A stretch of DNA of 64,000 nucleotides, from assembly GCA_018449595.1 (NCBI GenBank), contig JAAVUU010000009.1, forward strand, positions 1-64,000. The letters run 5' to 3'. The stretch is from Rhizobiales bacterium dw_265. Its GTDB lineage: Bacteria > Pseudomonadota > Alphaproteobacteria > Micropepsales > Micropepsaceae. The notes under the pieces were generated by a model. The model was not told the origin of the DNA, searched no databases, and saw only the letters and a program-made list of their open reading frames with translations. Both the position numbers and the translations under genes were made by a program. Shown here piece by piece: positions 34,596-43,437 of the stretch (within the stretch, counting starts at the first letter, position 1; each line of letters starts with the position of its first letter).

Positions 34596-36083
34596 ATGCT
34601 CCCAATGACTTCTAATCGCAGGCCATTTGGTCTGATTGACGCTCTAAAACGCAAGAGTAAGAATCGCGAACTTGCTCCATTTTTAGTGTCATTGTTCGGG
34701 GCGGGATTTCTGTTTTCTGTCTCCTACCTTTTTGGAAGTCGAGCTGAGGAAGCACGGCTGTTATTAGGGTTTGCGTTGATCCCAAACCTCTATCTGCTAA
34801 CAAAAAACGTGATCTCGCCGAAAGAGGGGACGCTTGGAATCATGGCAGTGCTATACTGCACTCAATTTCTTATCGTCCCAGGACTATTCCAAGCGGCGGT
34901 AGGTTATTTTCCATTTTACAACATGAGTTACTCCGATCACTCACTAATTGGAGCAGCATTCATCATTTTGCTATTTTCTTTATCTTTCACGCTGTTCTAC
35001 GTATTTCCTTTCGCGAAAAGGCGAAAGTCAGAAGATACCGTTGAGGCGCTTAATTCAGGGCGCTTGTTATTTATATTTGGAGCATTCCTTGTACTCGGGT
35101 TGGCGATTTTTGCGCTCCTGCGGCCTGCGACCTTCCTGACTCGAATCGGCGATAACTCCTACGACGATCTGTCTCCAGCAACATTATTGGAAATGGCACT
35201 CGGTAGAGTTTCGGGATTTCAGGTTTTGGCGCTTAGCCTGATCTTGTTGATCAGAGCTAGAGCATTTGATGCGAAAGTTGTTTGCTGGTTGCTAGCGAGT
35301 GTCGGCGCAGCAATCTTTATGTTGCTCAATTTCCCTCTAAACGTAACCAGGTTTCTATTATTTGGCTGGTTGATTGCCCTCGGTTTTTTATGGGTCAATT
35401 CAAAAAAGGCTGCCGTAAAAGGAGTGTTTTGCTTACTACTGGTCGTAGGTACATGCTCGGTTTTTCCACTGATAAGCAATCTGTCGCGAGGTGGTCTTGA
35501 TGCTGAGCTTCTGAACCCAGCGGCGTACCTAACTACCAGCGGCGATGTTGATGGCTTCCAATCAAGCGCGAATATCTTTGAAATGGTTGAGTCGAATGGC
35601 GCGGGCTTAGGAAAACATCTTCTTTCTGCGGTCCTGTTCTTTGTCCCTAGATCCGTTTGGCCAGATAAGTCGTTTCCTACAGGCGTCGAGGCGGCTAGGT
35701 TTCGCGGTTACAATTTCACCAATATTTCCGCACCTCTGCCAAGCGAGCTCTATTCAGATTTTGGACTTATTGGAGTTGTCATTGGTGCCGCATTTTTCGG
35801 TTTTGGATTTCAATGGGTCGAACATTGGTTGGAAGAAAGCAATAAAGGGGAGTTTGGGCCTAGGCGTCTTGTCGTGGGCACCATGGCTGGCTTCACCATA
35901 ATATTGTTCCGCGGACCAATATTGGGAATTATTGGACCCGTGGCTGTGGCGATTGGCACTGCTGTCTTGGTATACCGTGTTATTAGCTATCGTAAGCGGA
36001 TAAGAGGTAGACGGAGAATGTCACCGACAGCCCTAGTCGAGAGCAACGCAAGTCTCATGAAATCGAGAATTGGGCATGGTTGA
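34596..36083 (+). CDS. Oligosaccharide repeat-unit polymerase (Wzy-like)
   Basis: A 495-residue polytopic membrane protein with roughly twelve helices. It looks like the O-antigen polymerase type rather than Wzy_C: LLNFPLNVTRFLLFGWLIA, a large periplasmic loop with LSRGGLDAELLNP and FFVPRSVWPDKSFPTGVEAA, then PSELYSDFGLIGVVIGAAFF. This signature is usual in the Wzx/Wzy pathway. Start at 34596, 16 bases after the previous stop. Upstream is GAGAAGCGGTAG, of note in connection with the NusG paralogue. Confidence 0.83.
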   Translation: MLPMTSNRRPFGLIDALKRKSKNRELAPFLVSLFGAGFLFSVSYLFGSRAEEARLLLGFALIPNLYLLTKNVISPKEGTLGIMAVLYCTQFLIVPGLFQAAVGYFPFYNMSYSDHSLIGAAFIILLFSLSFTLFYVFPFAKRRKSEDTVEALNSGRLLFIFGAFLVLGLAIFALLRPATFLTRIGDNSYDDLSPATLLEMALGRVSGFQVLALSLILLIRARAFDAKVVCWLLASVGAAIFMLLNFPLNVTRFLLFGWLIALGFLWVNSKKAAVKGVFCLLLVVGTCSVFPLISNLSRGGLDAELLNPAAYLTTSGDVDGFQSSANIFEMVESNGAGLGKHLLSAVLFFVPRSVWPDKSFPTGVEAARFRGYNFTNISAPLPSELYSDFGLIGVVIGAAFFGFGFQWVEHWLEESNKGEFGPRRLVVGTMAGFTIILFRGPILGIIGPVAVAIGTAVLVYRVISYRKRIRGRRRMSPTALVESNASLMKSRIGHG

Positions 36084-36849
36084 TTTCGATGTAAGAATCA
36101 TCAGCATGAAAAAATCAGAGGCGCGTCGTGCAATCGCGTCTGAGAACTTTCGTGAAGTTCCGTATAGCTGGAAATTCTTTGATGCAATTTCTGGTCTATC
36201 AGAGGGTCTGATTTACGAGCCATGGTCAGCTAAAATTAAAAAAGGCCGTGAACTCAACGATGCAGATCTCGGATGTTACAGTAGCCATTACTTCTGCATT
36301 TTGGATTTTTTGGAGAATACAAAATGCGATTACAGACTGATACTGGAGGATGACGTTCTCCTGGATATACGGTTTTCCATTAATCGGGCGACCGAATTCA
36401 TGCGCGAACTTAATATTTCTTATCTTAGGCTTTATTCGAGGCTGCTGCGCCCTGTGCGAATGATCGGGTCATTTGACCATAGAGTGCTGGTCAGATTTGA
36501 AGACCGCCCATTCGGTACCCAGGCGTATATAATTTCTCGAGAGGGTGCACGAAAGTTTTTGAGGCTGAGTAAGAATGTCTCGCAGCCGGTAGATCAAGAG
36601 ATCGACGAGTATTGGAGGAATGGGCTTACCCCTTATGCACTATTTCCGTTCCCAGCCTTGGAGCTTCAGCTTGGTTCGACCATAAGCGTACGATTTCGTC
36701 CCGACCGGACCATAAGTCATCAGTTGAAGAGGAGTGTCCAAATATTCTCCGAATGGCTAATGAAACTATGCGCAAACGTGCGTCTACGGCGCACTGATGC
36801 TCGCTTACGGAGCCTGCTTTCTCGGAATAGAGCCTCATACAAATGCTAA
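36076..36849 (+). CDS. Glycosyltransferase family 25 protein
   Basis: A 257-residue GT25 (LPS beta-galactosyltransferase-like) enzyme. Typical elements are VRIISMKKSEARRAIA at the start, LGCYSSHYFCILDFLE (the conserved S-H segment), LILEDDVLLD (the metal-binding DXD-like acidic motif), FGTQAYIISREGARKFL and PVDQEIDEYW. It overlaps the polymerase by eight bases and the following GMC gene by seven, so the genes are tightly packed. Donor not readable. Confidence 0.87.
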   Translation: MVDFDVRIISMKKSEARRAIASENFREVPYSWKFFDAISGLSEGLIYEPWSAKIKKGRELNDADLGCYSSHYFCILDFLENTKCDYRLILEDDVLLDIRFSINRATEFMRELNISYLRLYSRLLRPVRMIGSFDHRVLVRFEDRPFGTQAYIISREGARKFLRLSKNVSQPVDQEIDEYWRNGLTPYALFPFPALELQLGSTISVRFRPDRTISHQLKRSVQIFSEWLMKLCANVRLRRTDARLRSLLSRNRASYKC

Positions 36850-38435
36850 TCGATTTAAGCGAGGCGACTTTCCCACCCGACGACGAGTGCTACGATTTTG
36901 TTATCGTAGGTGCCGGCGCAGTGGGTATTTATCTTGCTGCGAAGTTATCTCGGCAAGGCTATAAGATAGCACTGTTAGAGTCCGGCGGTAAACGACCGGA
37001 AGGCAATTCTCAGGAATTGAACCAGGCAATTTGTGATGGCGTCCCTCACAGAGGGATCAGTGAAGGAAGAGCACGGCTGCTTGGAGGGACCACTTCTCTA
37101 TGGGGAGGGCAGCTTACACCGTTTTATCCAATAGACATTGAGCGGCGCGACTGGGTTTTAGACGGCCAATGGCCTTTAACCTTTGACGAGATAGCGGAAG
37201 AATATAGTGAAGTTATCTCTACGCTCGGATTGCCTGCCATTTCAGATGTTAATTCAGTTCCGTGGGAAAGAATTGGAAGCCGCCGACCGGACTTATCCCC
37301 CAATTTCGATATTGTGCTGACGCGGTGGCTCCGCGAAACCAACTTCTCCGAATTATTTTCTGCAGATCTCGAGAAAGCGAGAAATCTAAAGGTTTACCTG
37401 CACTCGCAGGTATTGCGTGTAGAAACTCGTCCTGCCGACGAGGGCGCGCCATTCGTTGAAGCTCAGTCTCCCGCGGGTGTACGATTCAAATTCCGCTCAA
37501 AAAAGTTAGTCATCTCTTGCGGAACAATTGAATCTGTTCGCCTGATGTTGGCTTCTGCTCGATTAAACCCAGCATTGCCGTGGGCAGAAAATCATTGGGT
37601 CGGAAAAGCTTTCCAAGACCATCTGGATTATCGAGCAGCGCGGATAGTCCCTTTAGACAAGGAAGAATTTCATAAAGCGTTCGATAATATTTACACGGGC
37701 GGATTTAAATATAGCCCGAAGCTGCGCCTAAAAGAAGAAGTTCAGCGCAGCGAGCATCTGCTCAACATTGGTGCTTCGATAATCTTTGAGTCTTCGCTTG
37801 CAGAGCATCTGGATCACCTAAAAAGTTTTGCGAAGGCGCTACTACGTGGCGCGCGCCCAAAAGATCTTACTCAATTACCAAAGCACTTGGTTGCACTGTG
37901 GAAACTTTGGTTTCCGTTGATTCGTCGCTACGTAAAAGATCGTCGGGCCTTTAATGTCGCTGACCGGGGAATCTTTCTCAATCTGCATTGCGAACAGCGT
38001 CCTCTATCCGAGAGCCTTATCTCCTTGGATGAGTTTGAGCGCGATAGGTTTGGTACCCCTTTTGCTAGACTGACTTGGAAGGTTCACGGTTCCGAAGTTG
38101 CGACAATGAAAAGATTTTGTGAGTTATTGGATGAGGCATTGCAGAAGCGGCGGCTGGGAAAACTATTGATAACCCCAGAACTCGAGCGGAAAGACAAGTC
38201 TGTTCTGAATGGCTGTTCTGATACAAATCATCAATGCGGGGGATTGCGCATGTCGAATACGCTTGCGGAGGGGGTGGTTGATAGGAACCTCCGCGTGCAT
38301 GGTACCGAGAATTTATATATCGCCGGTGCGAGCGTATTTCCGACGTCGAGTTTTGCTAATCCAACGTTCACCGCTCTAGCGCTGGCAAGTCGTTTAGTTA
38401 GACATATTTGCTCGGAAGAAAATGGAAAAAATTGA
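36843..38435 (+). CDS. GMC-family FAD oxidoreductase
   Basis: A 530-residue flavoprotein. The N-terminal FAD loop is DFVIVGAGAVGIYLAAKLS with LLESGGKRPEG, then GTTSLWGGQLTPF. The C-terminal GMC signature is GVVDRNLRVHGTENLYIAGA followed by FPTSSFANPTFTALALA. Relatives oxidise sugar or alcohol hydroxyls. In a glycan operon beside an aldo/keto reductase it may modify a repeat-unit sugar or a precursor. It is an unusual member of such a cluster, and the substrate is unknown. It overlaps the next gene by 14 bases. Confidence 0.83.
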   Translation: MLIDLSEATFPPDDECYDFVIVGAGAVGIYLAAKLSRQGYKIALLESGGKRPEGNSQELNQAICDGVPHRGISEGRARLLGGTTSLWGGQLTPFYPIDIERRDWVLDGQWPLTFDEIAEEYSEVISTLGLPAISDVNSVPWERIGSRRPDLSPNFDIVLTRWLRETNFSELFSADLEKARNLKVYLHSQVLRVETRPADEGAPFVEAQSPAGVRFKFRSKKLVISCGTIESVRLMLASARLNPALPWAENHWVGKAFQDHLDYRAARIVPLDKEEFHKAFDNIYTGGFKYSPKLRLKEEVQRSEHLLNIGASIIFESSLAEHLDHLKSFAKALLRGARPKDLTQLPKHLVALWKLWFPLIRRYVKDRRAFNVADRGIFLNLHCEQRPLSESLISLDEFERDRFGTPFARLTWKVHGSEVATMKRFCELLDEALQKRRLGKLLITPELERKDKSVLNGCSDTNHQCGGLRMSNTLAEGVVDRNLRVHGTENLYIAGASVFPTSSFANPTFTALALASRLVRHICSEENGKN

Positions 38436-39354
38436 TTTCGCAAATACCGGCTTTTTGACTTCTCGAGTTGGTTTTGGATGTGCGAGATTAATGCCGGGTG
38501 CGGGTCCCAATGCCGGATGCGCCTTAGTTGAATCAGCGCTTGCTCTGGGAATTCGACATTTTGATACCGCTCCGTCTTATGGCTTAGGCAAGAGTGAAGG
38601 CGTACTAGGTTCAGCGCTTCGCGGCAGGAGAAATCTGGTAACAATTGTGAGCAAGGTAGGTATCCCACGGCCGTCATCACCAAACCTAATGTCTCTCTCT
38701 CGTTCGCTTATTAAGCCACTTTCAGATCGAATCCCGCATCTTCGCAATGTGTTGCTCCGCGGGCTTCAGTTGGCGAGTCACAATTCGCCCCTCACGATCG
38801 GAGAGATCCGTAACTCAATTGCGGAAACCTTCAGAAGTCTGGATACAGACTATCTGGATGGAATCCTCTTGCACGAACCTCGTGAGCCTGCGTCAGAGGA
38901 CGCAGAACTTTTACTGACTGATTTGGTAAATAGAAGGAGAGTAGGGGCGATCGGGGTAGGCACATCTCGAGTGGCGCGGGACGTCCCATTATTCGGGACA
39001 GTTATGCAAAGTGTTTGGTTTCCTGGATATTCAGAGCCTACCAACCGGTTTTCTATCATCCATGGCTTTTTTCGGGGTGGATTGTCAGCCTTGGAAAGAG
39101 CAGCTGAGCGAAACTTGAATCTTTCTAAGCTATCGCTTCAAGCCTGTTGCGATCTTGAAGACAAGCGAACCTGGCCCTCCTTATTGCTGACAGTCGCTTT
39201 GGCAAGAAACAAAAAATCTATTGTTTTAATCTCTTCCAAATCCGAAGAGCGACTCTGCCGGGCAGTAAATGGGATAGATTGGGGCGCGGTTCGTGGAGAA
39301 TGCCCGCAGATGCTGGAAGTGATCGGCAATATCTTACATGAAAATTGGCTTTAG
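38422..39354 (+). CDS. Aldo/keto reductase
   Basis: A 310-residue NAD(P)H-dependent TIM-barrel reductase. The tetrad residues are visible: Asp and Tyr in HFDTAPSYGLG, Lys in IVSKVG and His in GILLHEPRE. The C-terminal coenzyme site (VLISSKSEERLCRAV) is recognisable. It overlaps the GMC oxidoreductase by 14 bases. An oxidase and a ketone reductase working in sequence could invert or deoxygenate a sugar position, but that is inference. Confidence 0.85.
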   Translation: MEKIDFANTGFLTSRVGFGCARLMPGAGPNAGCALVESALALGIRHFDTAPSYGLGKSEGVLGSALRGRRNLVTIVSKVGIPRPSSPNLMSLSRSLIKPLSDRIPHLRNVLLRGLQLASHNSPLTIGEIRNSIAETFRSLDTDYLDGILLHEPREPASEDAELLLTDLVNRRRVGAIGVGTSRVARDVPLFGTVMQSVWFPGYSEPTNRFSIIHGFFRGGLSALERAAERNLNLSKLSLQACCDLEDKRTWPSLLLTVALARNKKSIVLISSKSEERLCRAVNGIDWGAVRGECPQMLEVIGNILHENWL

Positions 39355-39365
39355 GAGATCAACCG

Positions 39366-40295
39366 ATGATTCCTAGTCGATGGAATTCTCGTTTTCCGAT
39401 GCTTGGAGCTATACGGCATTCAACTCCAGTTCGTAAGATTTGTGCTGCTCCGATGTATCCGGTTGATCGATTTAGGCAGGCAAAAAACGAGGGACGATTT
39501 GCGTTCGACTTGATCGGCAATATGGGTATGGGAGCAGCGCTCACTCACATAGTGAAATTGATCGCTTACTCGGAGGACAGTGGACAACTTCCCGTCGCAA
39601 AGGCGACTAGCGAGCTTTACTCCAATACTCGTGGCCATGACTGGCTTTCCGACTTCTTCCCGAGGTTAGATAAAGTAAATACCGATGATCTGCGGTTTCT
39701 TAAGGTCGCCAACGAGATGAGCTATGGAGGCTTTCCGGTAAGAGAGAGCCTTAGTCTATCAGAAGCCCACCTCTTGTTCACAAAGTACCACGGGGTAAGC
39801 AATTTGGTGCTTGACGTTGTCAATGATGTATTGAGTACAGAAGGGGTTGCCTCTTTTGAATACTCAATACATTTTCGTGGCACTGACAAATTTCGCGAAA
39901 TTCCGTCAGCAGAGCCCGAAGATATTTTTCGTGCTATTGAAAATGCCGGACTGAATAGTTGCGATAAAGCATTTCTCGCGACTGATACCGCTCAATTTGA
40001 ACGCCAGGTTCGAGAAAGATTTCCACGGACGCATTTCGTAAAATACGCGTTCGATATTGCGGATCAGGAAGGGCCAAGACACTTTTCAATCCTAGAGCCT
40101 AAGCTTAAGGCGCTAGAGGCTGCTGCTAATATACTTCTACTGTCTAGGAGCAGGCGCTGCTTCAGAACATCATCATACTTATCTGCCTGGAGCCGGATTT
40201 TAAATCCGGGGCTAGAAGTTAATACCTTCAATGCTGCTGCTAGAGAGAAACAAAAGTTTCCTGAGCGAGAAATAATCAACTCTGAATTGAGGTAG
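39366..40295 (+). CDS. Putative fucosyltransferase-like glycosyltransferase
   Basis: A 309-residue protein with the arrangement of GT-B fucosyltransferases (NodZ, alpha-1,2 and O-fucosyltransferase superfamily): FEYSIHFRGTDKFREIPS, where HxRxTDK binds GDP-fucose, then KAFLATDTAQFERQVRERF and a late helix with AAANILLLSRSRRCFRTSSY (the S-x-F/Y motif). It starts at 39366, eight bases after AGGAG. The presence of gmd and fcl in the same locus supports GDP-fucose as donor. Assignment rests on motif shape. Confidence 0.6.
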   Translation: MIPSRWNSRFPMLGAIRHSTPVRKICAAPMYPVDRFRQAKNEGRFAFDLIGNMGMGAALTHIVKLIAYSEDSGQLPVAKATSELYSNTRGHDWLSDFFPRLDKVNTDDLRFLKVANEMSYGGFPVRESLSLSEAHLLFTKYHGVSNLVLDVVNDVLSTEGVASFEYSIHFRGTDKFREIPSAEPEDIFRAIENAGLNSCDKAFLATDTAQFERQVRERFPRTHFVKYAFDIADQEGPRHFSILEPKLKALEAAANILLLSRSRRCFRTSSYLSAWSRILNPGLEVNTFNAAAREKQKFPEREIINSELR

Positions 40296-40303
40296 GGAAT
40301 AAG

Positions 40304-41797
40304 TTGCACATGAAATGCCAGGACCCAACTAACGGCTGCATAGCTCCAGTTCAAGCGGGATATTGCGCCAACCGGAGGCATATCTTGACGTCATTCGTGT
40401 CGCTCTCTGGGCTTTTTTTTTCGTCTCGGGACGCATTCGGAAAAGCTTCACCCGATCTATTACCCCTTAAACCAAAGCGCTCTAGCCGCAATCCCAAAGT
40501 TTACGCTCACTGGTTCTTTTTTCCGTTGTCGCTGGATAACAAGGAAGCGTCCGATGATTATTACACAAAGAATTATTTATCCCCGAGTGGGGAAGGGGGA
40601 AAGTTCGCACAGGTTGGCGGATATATTCGGGAGCGCCCTCTAAAAGTATCGGTTCAACCGAAGGAGACTTGGTGGGAAGACAACATCCTTCGAGATATTC
40701 GAATGGCTATCGATTCTGGTATTGACGGCTTTCACATCGATATTCTGGATTTGCTGCCAAGTGATCACTCGTTAGCTCTTTATAGAAGTACGGCTGACGT
40801 TATTAGAAAGAACAATCTGCAATTTTCGCTAATTCCATGTATCGATTGTACAAGCAGCTTGTCGAGTGTAACAACCAATGAGATTGCTGACTTTCTCATT
40901 GAGGCGTGCGAACGGGACTGTATCGCAAAATCGTCAAAGGGATTTCCAATTGTAAGCGGCTTCTGTGTCGAGAAATGGGATTCTAAACGTTGGGAAGAGA
41001 TTTTGAGGCGGGTGACGGAAAAAATTGGAGAGATCAGCTTCTTTCCCATTTTTTTGGACCTGAAAAAAGCCGACAATGGGCTATTAGCTAAGTCGGACAT
41101 TGCCTCAATATGGTCCGGGGACATGCTAGCAGAAGTACCGGGGATGGCCTCCGCTGCTGAAGCTGTCAGAAAGCTCGGCGTAGAATGGTGTGAGCCAGTT
41201 TGGGCTCAAGACTTCCGCCCTAAGGACAAGTGGTATACGGAGGCACATAATAGTCTATTGTTTCGGAAAAACTGGGAACAGGCCATTTCTATCAATGCGA
41301 CTGTTGTCTTGATATTGACTTGGAATGATTATTCCGAAGGATCCGAAATTCGCCCATCAACTGGAATCCAATCATCTTACGCCGATATATGTGCTTATTA
41401 TTCGCGCTGGCTAAAGAGCGGATCTCCCCCCGAAATTAAGAGGGAGGCGATATACTACTTTCATAGAATACAAAAGGACACCGCAGAGTACGGTTCCGAT
41501 CAAGGAGCGCGTATTACTCTGCGCGATGGCGAGAGCGTATCAAACGAGATCGAGCTAGTGAGTATTTTAAGCCGCCCGGGAACCATTTCAATTAGCACAA
41601 GCAGTGGAACTGTATCTCGCGCCGTGGGGGGGGGGGTGTCTGCCATGACAGTTCCTTTAGCTCCCGGGCGACCTACTTTTCGGTTGAAAAGGAATGGCGT
41701 GGTTCTGATCGAACTGCAGAGCGATTTTGTTATTCAAAGTGCTTCACCATTTCAGGACTTTCTCTATCGGGGAGGAGGGTCCGCACGGTGGCTTTAA
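40304..41797 (+). CDS. Glycoside hydrolase family 71-like exported glycanase
   Basis: A 497-residue protein. Near the N-terminus a twin-arginine type signal (NRRHILTSFVSLSGLFFSS) suggests export by Tat. The catalytic part resembles GH71 alpha-1,3-glucanases: VYAHWFFFPL, IRMAIDSGIDGFHIDILDL, FFPIFLDLKKAD, WCEPVWAQDFRP and ILTWNDYSEGSEIRPSTG. A C-terminal beta domain follows. An 11-base G tract at 41626-41636 lies in that domain. It may trim or release the polymer in the periplasm. TTG start at 40304 (AGGGA upstream); ATG at 40310 is an alternative. Confidence 0.72.
   Translation: MHMKCQDPTNGCIAPVQAGYCANRRHILTSFVSLSGLFFSSRDAFGKASPDLLPLKPKRSSRNPKVYAHWFFFPLSLDNKEASDDYYTKNYLSPSGEGGKFAQVGGYIRERPLKVSVQPKETWWEDNILRDIRMAIDSGIDGFHIDILDLLPSDHSLALYRSTADVIRKNNLQFSLIPCIDCTSSLSSVTTNEIADFLIEACERDCIAKSSKGFPIVSGFCVEKWDSKRWEEILRRVTEKIGEISFFPIFLDLKKADNGLLAKSDIASIWSGDMLAEVPGMASAAEAVRKLGVEWCEPVWAQDFRPKDKWYTEAHNSLLFRKNWEQAISINATVVLILTWNDYSEGSEIRPSTGIQSSYADICAYYSRWLKSGSPPEIKREAIYYFHRIQKDTAEYGSDQGARITLRDGESVSNEIELVSILSRPGTISISTSSGTVSRAVGGGVSAMTVPLAPGRPTFRLKRNGVVLIELQSDFVIQSASPFQDFLYRGGGSARWL
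41626..41636 (+). repeat. Homopolymeric G11 tract inside the GH71-like gene
   Basis: Eleven consecutive G residues in the reading frame (Ala-Val-Gly-Gly-Gly-Val). The tract is a classic slipped-strand site. One base gained or lost would change the last roughly 55 residues. The tract could be a phase-variation switch or a site prone to sequencing error. Confidence 0.9.
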
Positions 41798-41831
41798 GAT
41801 TCGCAAAGTGTCAGTGGGTTGGCAGTAACAG

Positions 41832-43157
41832 ATGAAAAAGATCGGCCATAATGCCGGATGGAGCTTTTTAGAATTTGTAATCCTGGGAATACTGCAATTC
41901 GCAACGTTTAGAATTGTAATTCAGACGTTGGGCATCAAAGAATTGGGTATTTGGGCCCTCCTAATCTCGGCTACCCAATTCGCTAAAGTATTCGACCCTG
42001 GTATCGCCGCAGGTGGTGCGAGAGCTCTTGCAACGAGCGACGATCCAAATGTGATTGGCGAGCTGATTTCTGCATCGCTATGGATTACTGTTCCGCTCTA
42101 TCTAATCGTCCTGGCGCTTGGTTATTTTCCAGTTCGCTATCTTCTATCCTTTAGCGTAGAGGCAAGCGCACTATCGATGGCGCAAGCCTTTTTAGTTTAT
42201 TCAATGGGCGCTTATTTTACGCAGGTGATTGCAGGCATCTTTGCCACATCCGTAAATGGACTGCATTTTGGCTACCGCAAGAGTCAAATAAATATCATGG
42301 GCGCGCTAGTTCAAGTGGGGCTAACGTGGGTTCTGGCGCCGCGCTTGGGCTTAGCTGGTCTTGGTCTGGCCCAGATCGCAAATAATGTCGTGACAGTTGG
42401 GTTGTTTCTCGCACTTCTTCGGTATGCTCTCAGATTGAACTTTAGAAATCTAGTGAGCTTTCGCCGAGAACGCGCTCGAAAAGTGTTGCATCTCGGCCTC
42501 GGGATTCAAGGGACATCCTTGATTTGGACAGCTTTCGAGATATCAGTCAGGCTTCTGATGTCTCACTTCGGCGGAGTGGCTCAGGTCGGATTTTATGAGA
42601 TGGCATACCGTTTTGCGTCGCAGATTCGGTTACTCGCGGTCTATATAGGGCAATCCGTGTCTCCTACGTTGGCAAATCTGGCGGCTCGCAACTTGAGTTT
42701 GTTTAGAACTTTCTACCAAAATGTTTACTCTGTGTTCGCGTTGTGCGCGGCGGCAGCATTTCTTATTGGTACGGCGGCATCGCCGCTTATTTCATTCCTA
42801 ATGCTGGGAAATGTGAATCATCTTTTCCTTTACTTCAGTTTTGTTGCCCTCATGGGCTCAGTCTTACACATGTGCATGATACCGTCTGAGCTTGCTGCAA
42901 TTGCTTTTGGCGTGGTTCGAGGTAATTTAGCGGGCATGGCTGCAACGCTGTTTGCCCTTGTCCTATTGGGGCCACTGGCGGGTCATATTGCAGGCGGCCC
43001 TGGTGTCGCGGCAACAGTTCTCGTTTCAATTTGTATAGGTGTTACTACAACGATTTTTGCTAACTCGCGAATTTTGTTATGCGGCGTAATTCCGCGGTTC
43101 TCCCATGCTTTTGACTTGGCGAAGACAGTAAAAAATATTGGAGACGGTACGTTTTAG
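41832..43157 (+). CDS. Wzx-type flippase (polysaccharide transporter)
   Basis: A 441-residue polytopic protein of the MOP/PST superfamily with about twelve helices. The N-terminus is IGHNAGWSFLEFVILGILQF; internal loops include GIAAGGARALATSDDP and YRFASQIRLLAVYIG. It flips the undecaprenyl-linked repeat unit to the periplasm. It lies at the end of the plus-strand assembly block, 34 bases after the GH71-like gene. No counterpart is found elsewhere in the window, so it is the flippase of this locus. Confidence 0.85.
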   Translation: MKKIGHNAGWSFLEFVILGILQFATFRIVIQTLGIKELGIWALLISATQFAKVFDPGIAAGGARALATSDDPNVIGELISASLWITVPLYLIVLALGYFPVRYLLSFSVEASALSMAQAFLVYSMGAYFTQVIAGIFATSVNGLHFGYRKSQINIMGALVQVGLTWVLAPRLGLAGLGLAQIANNVVTVGLFLALLRYALRLNFRNLVSFRRERARKVLHLGLGIQGTSLIWTAFEISVRLLMSHFGGVAQVGFYEMAYRFASQIRLLAVYIGQSVSPTLANLAARNLSLFRTFYQNVYSVFALCAAAAFLIGTAASPLISFLMLGNVNHLFLYFSFVALMGSVLHMCMIPSELAAIAFGVVRGNLAGMAATLFALVLLGPLAGHIAGGPGVAATVLVSICIGVTTTIFANSRILLCGVIPRFSHAFDLAKTVKNIGDGTF

Positions 43158-43437
43158 CTTCTTTTCTCCGAGAGGTAGATGACCTGCTTTCAGCAGATGT
43201 ATCCTTTCGAAAGTCGCCTTTTTCTATCGAAGCATGGGAAGGGTGATGTGCCGCTGACCCGCTTGAGAAAAAGAGTGGGGATTGTCGAGCGACGCTGAGC
43301 TTGTCTTGGAGAGAGCCCCTTTCGTCTCGTCGCCATGGCGCAATTCGATTGAGCCAGAACGTTTTGAGTTTATTCGGTATTGATGTGCTTAGAAATTCAG
43401 AGGTTATCTTATCAGTCTTACCAGAATAGATTTAAGC
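43158..43437. other. Gap between flippase and broken acyltransferase
   Basis: About 280 bases with no gene on either strand. GAGAGGTAGATGAC at 43171 recalls the region upstream of the polymerase at 34.6 kb (GCGGTAGATGC), but the match is short. No terminator was seen. Confidence 0.3.
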
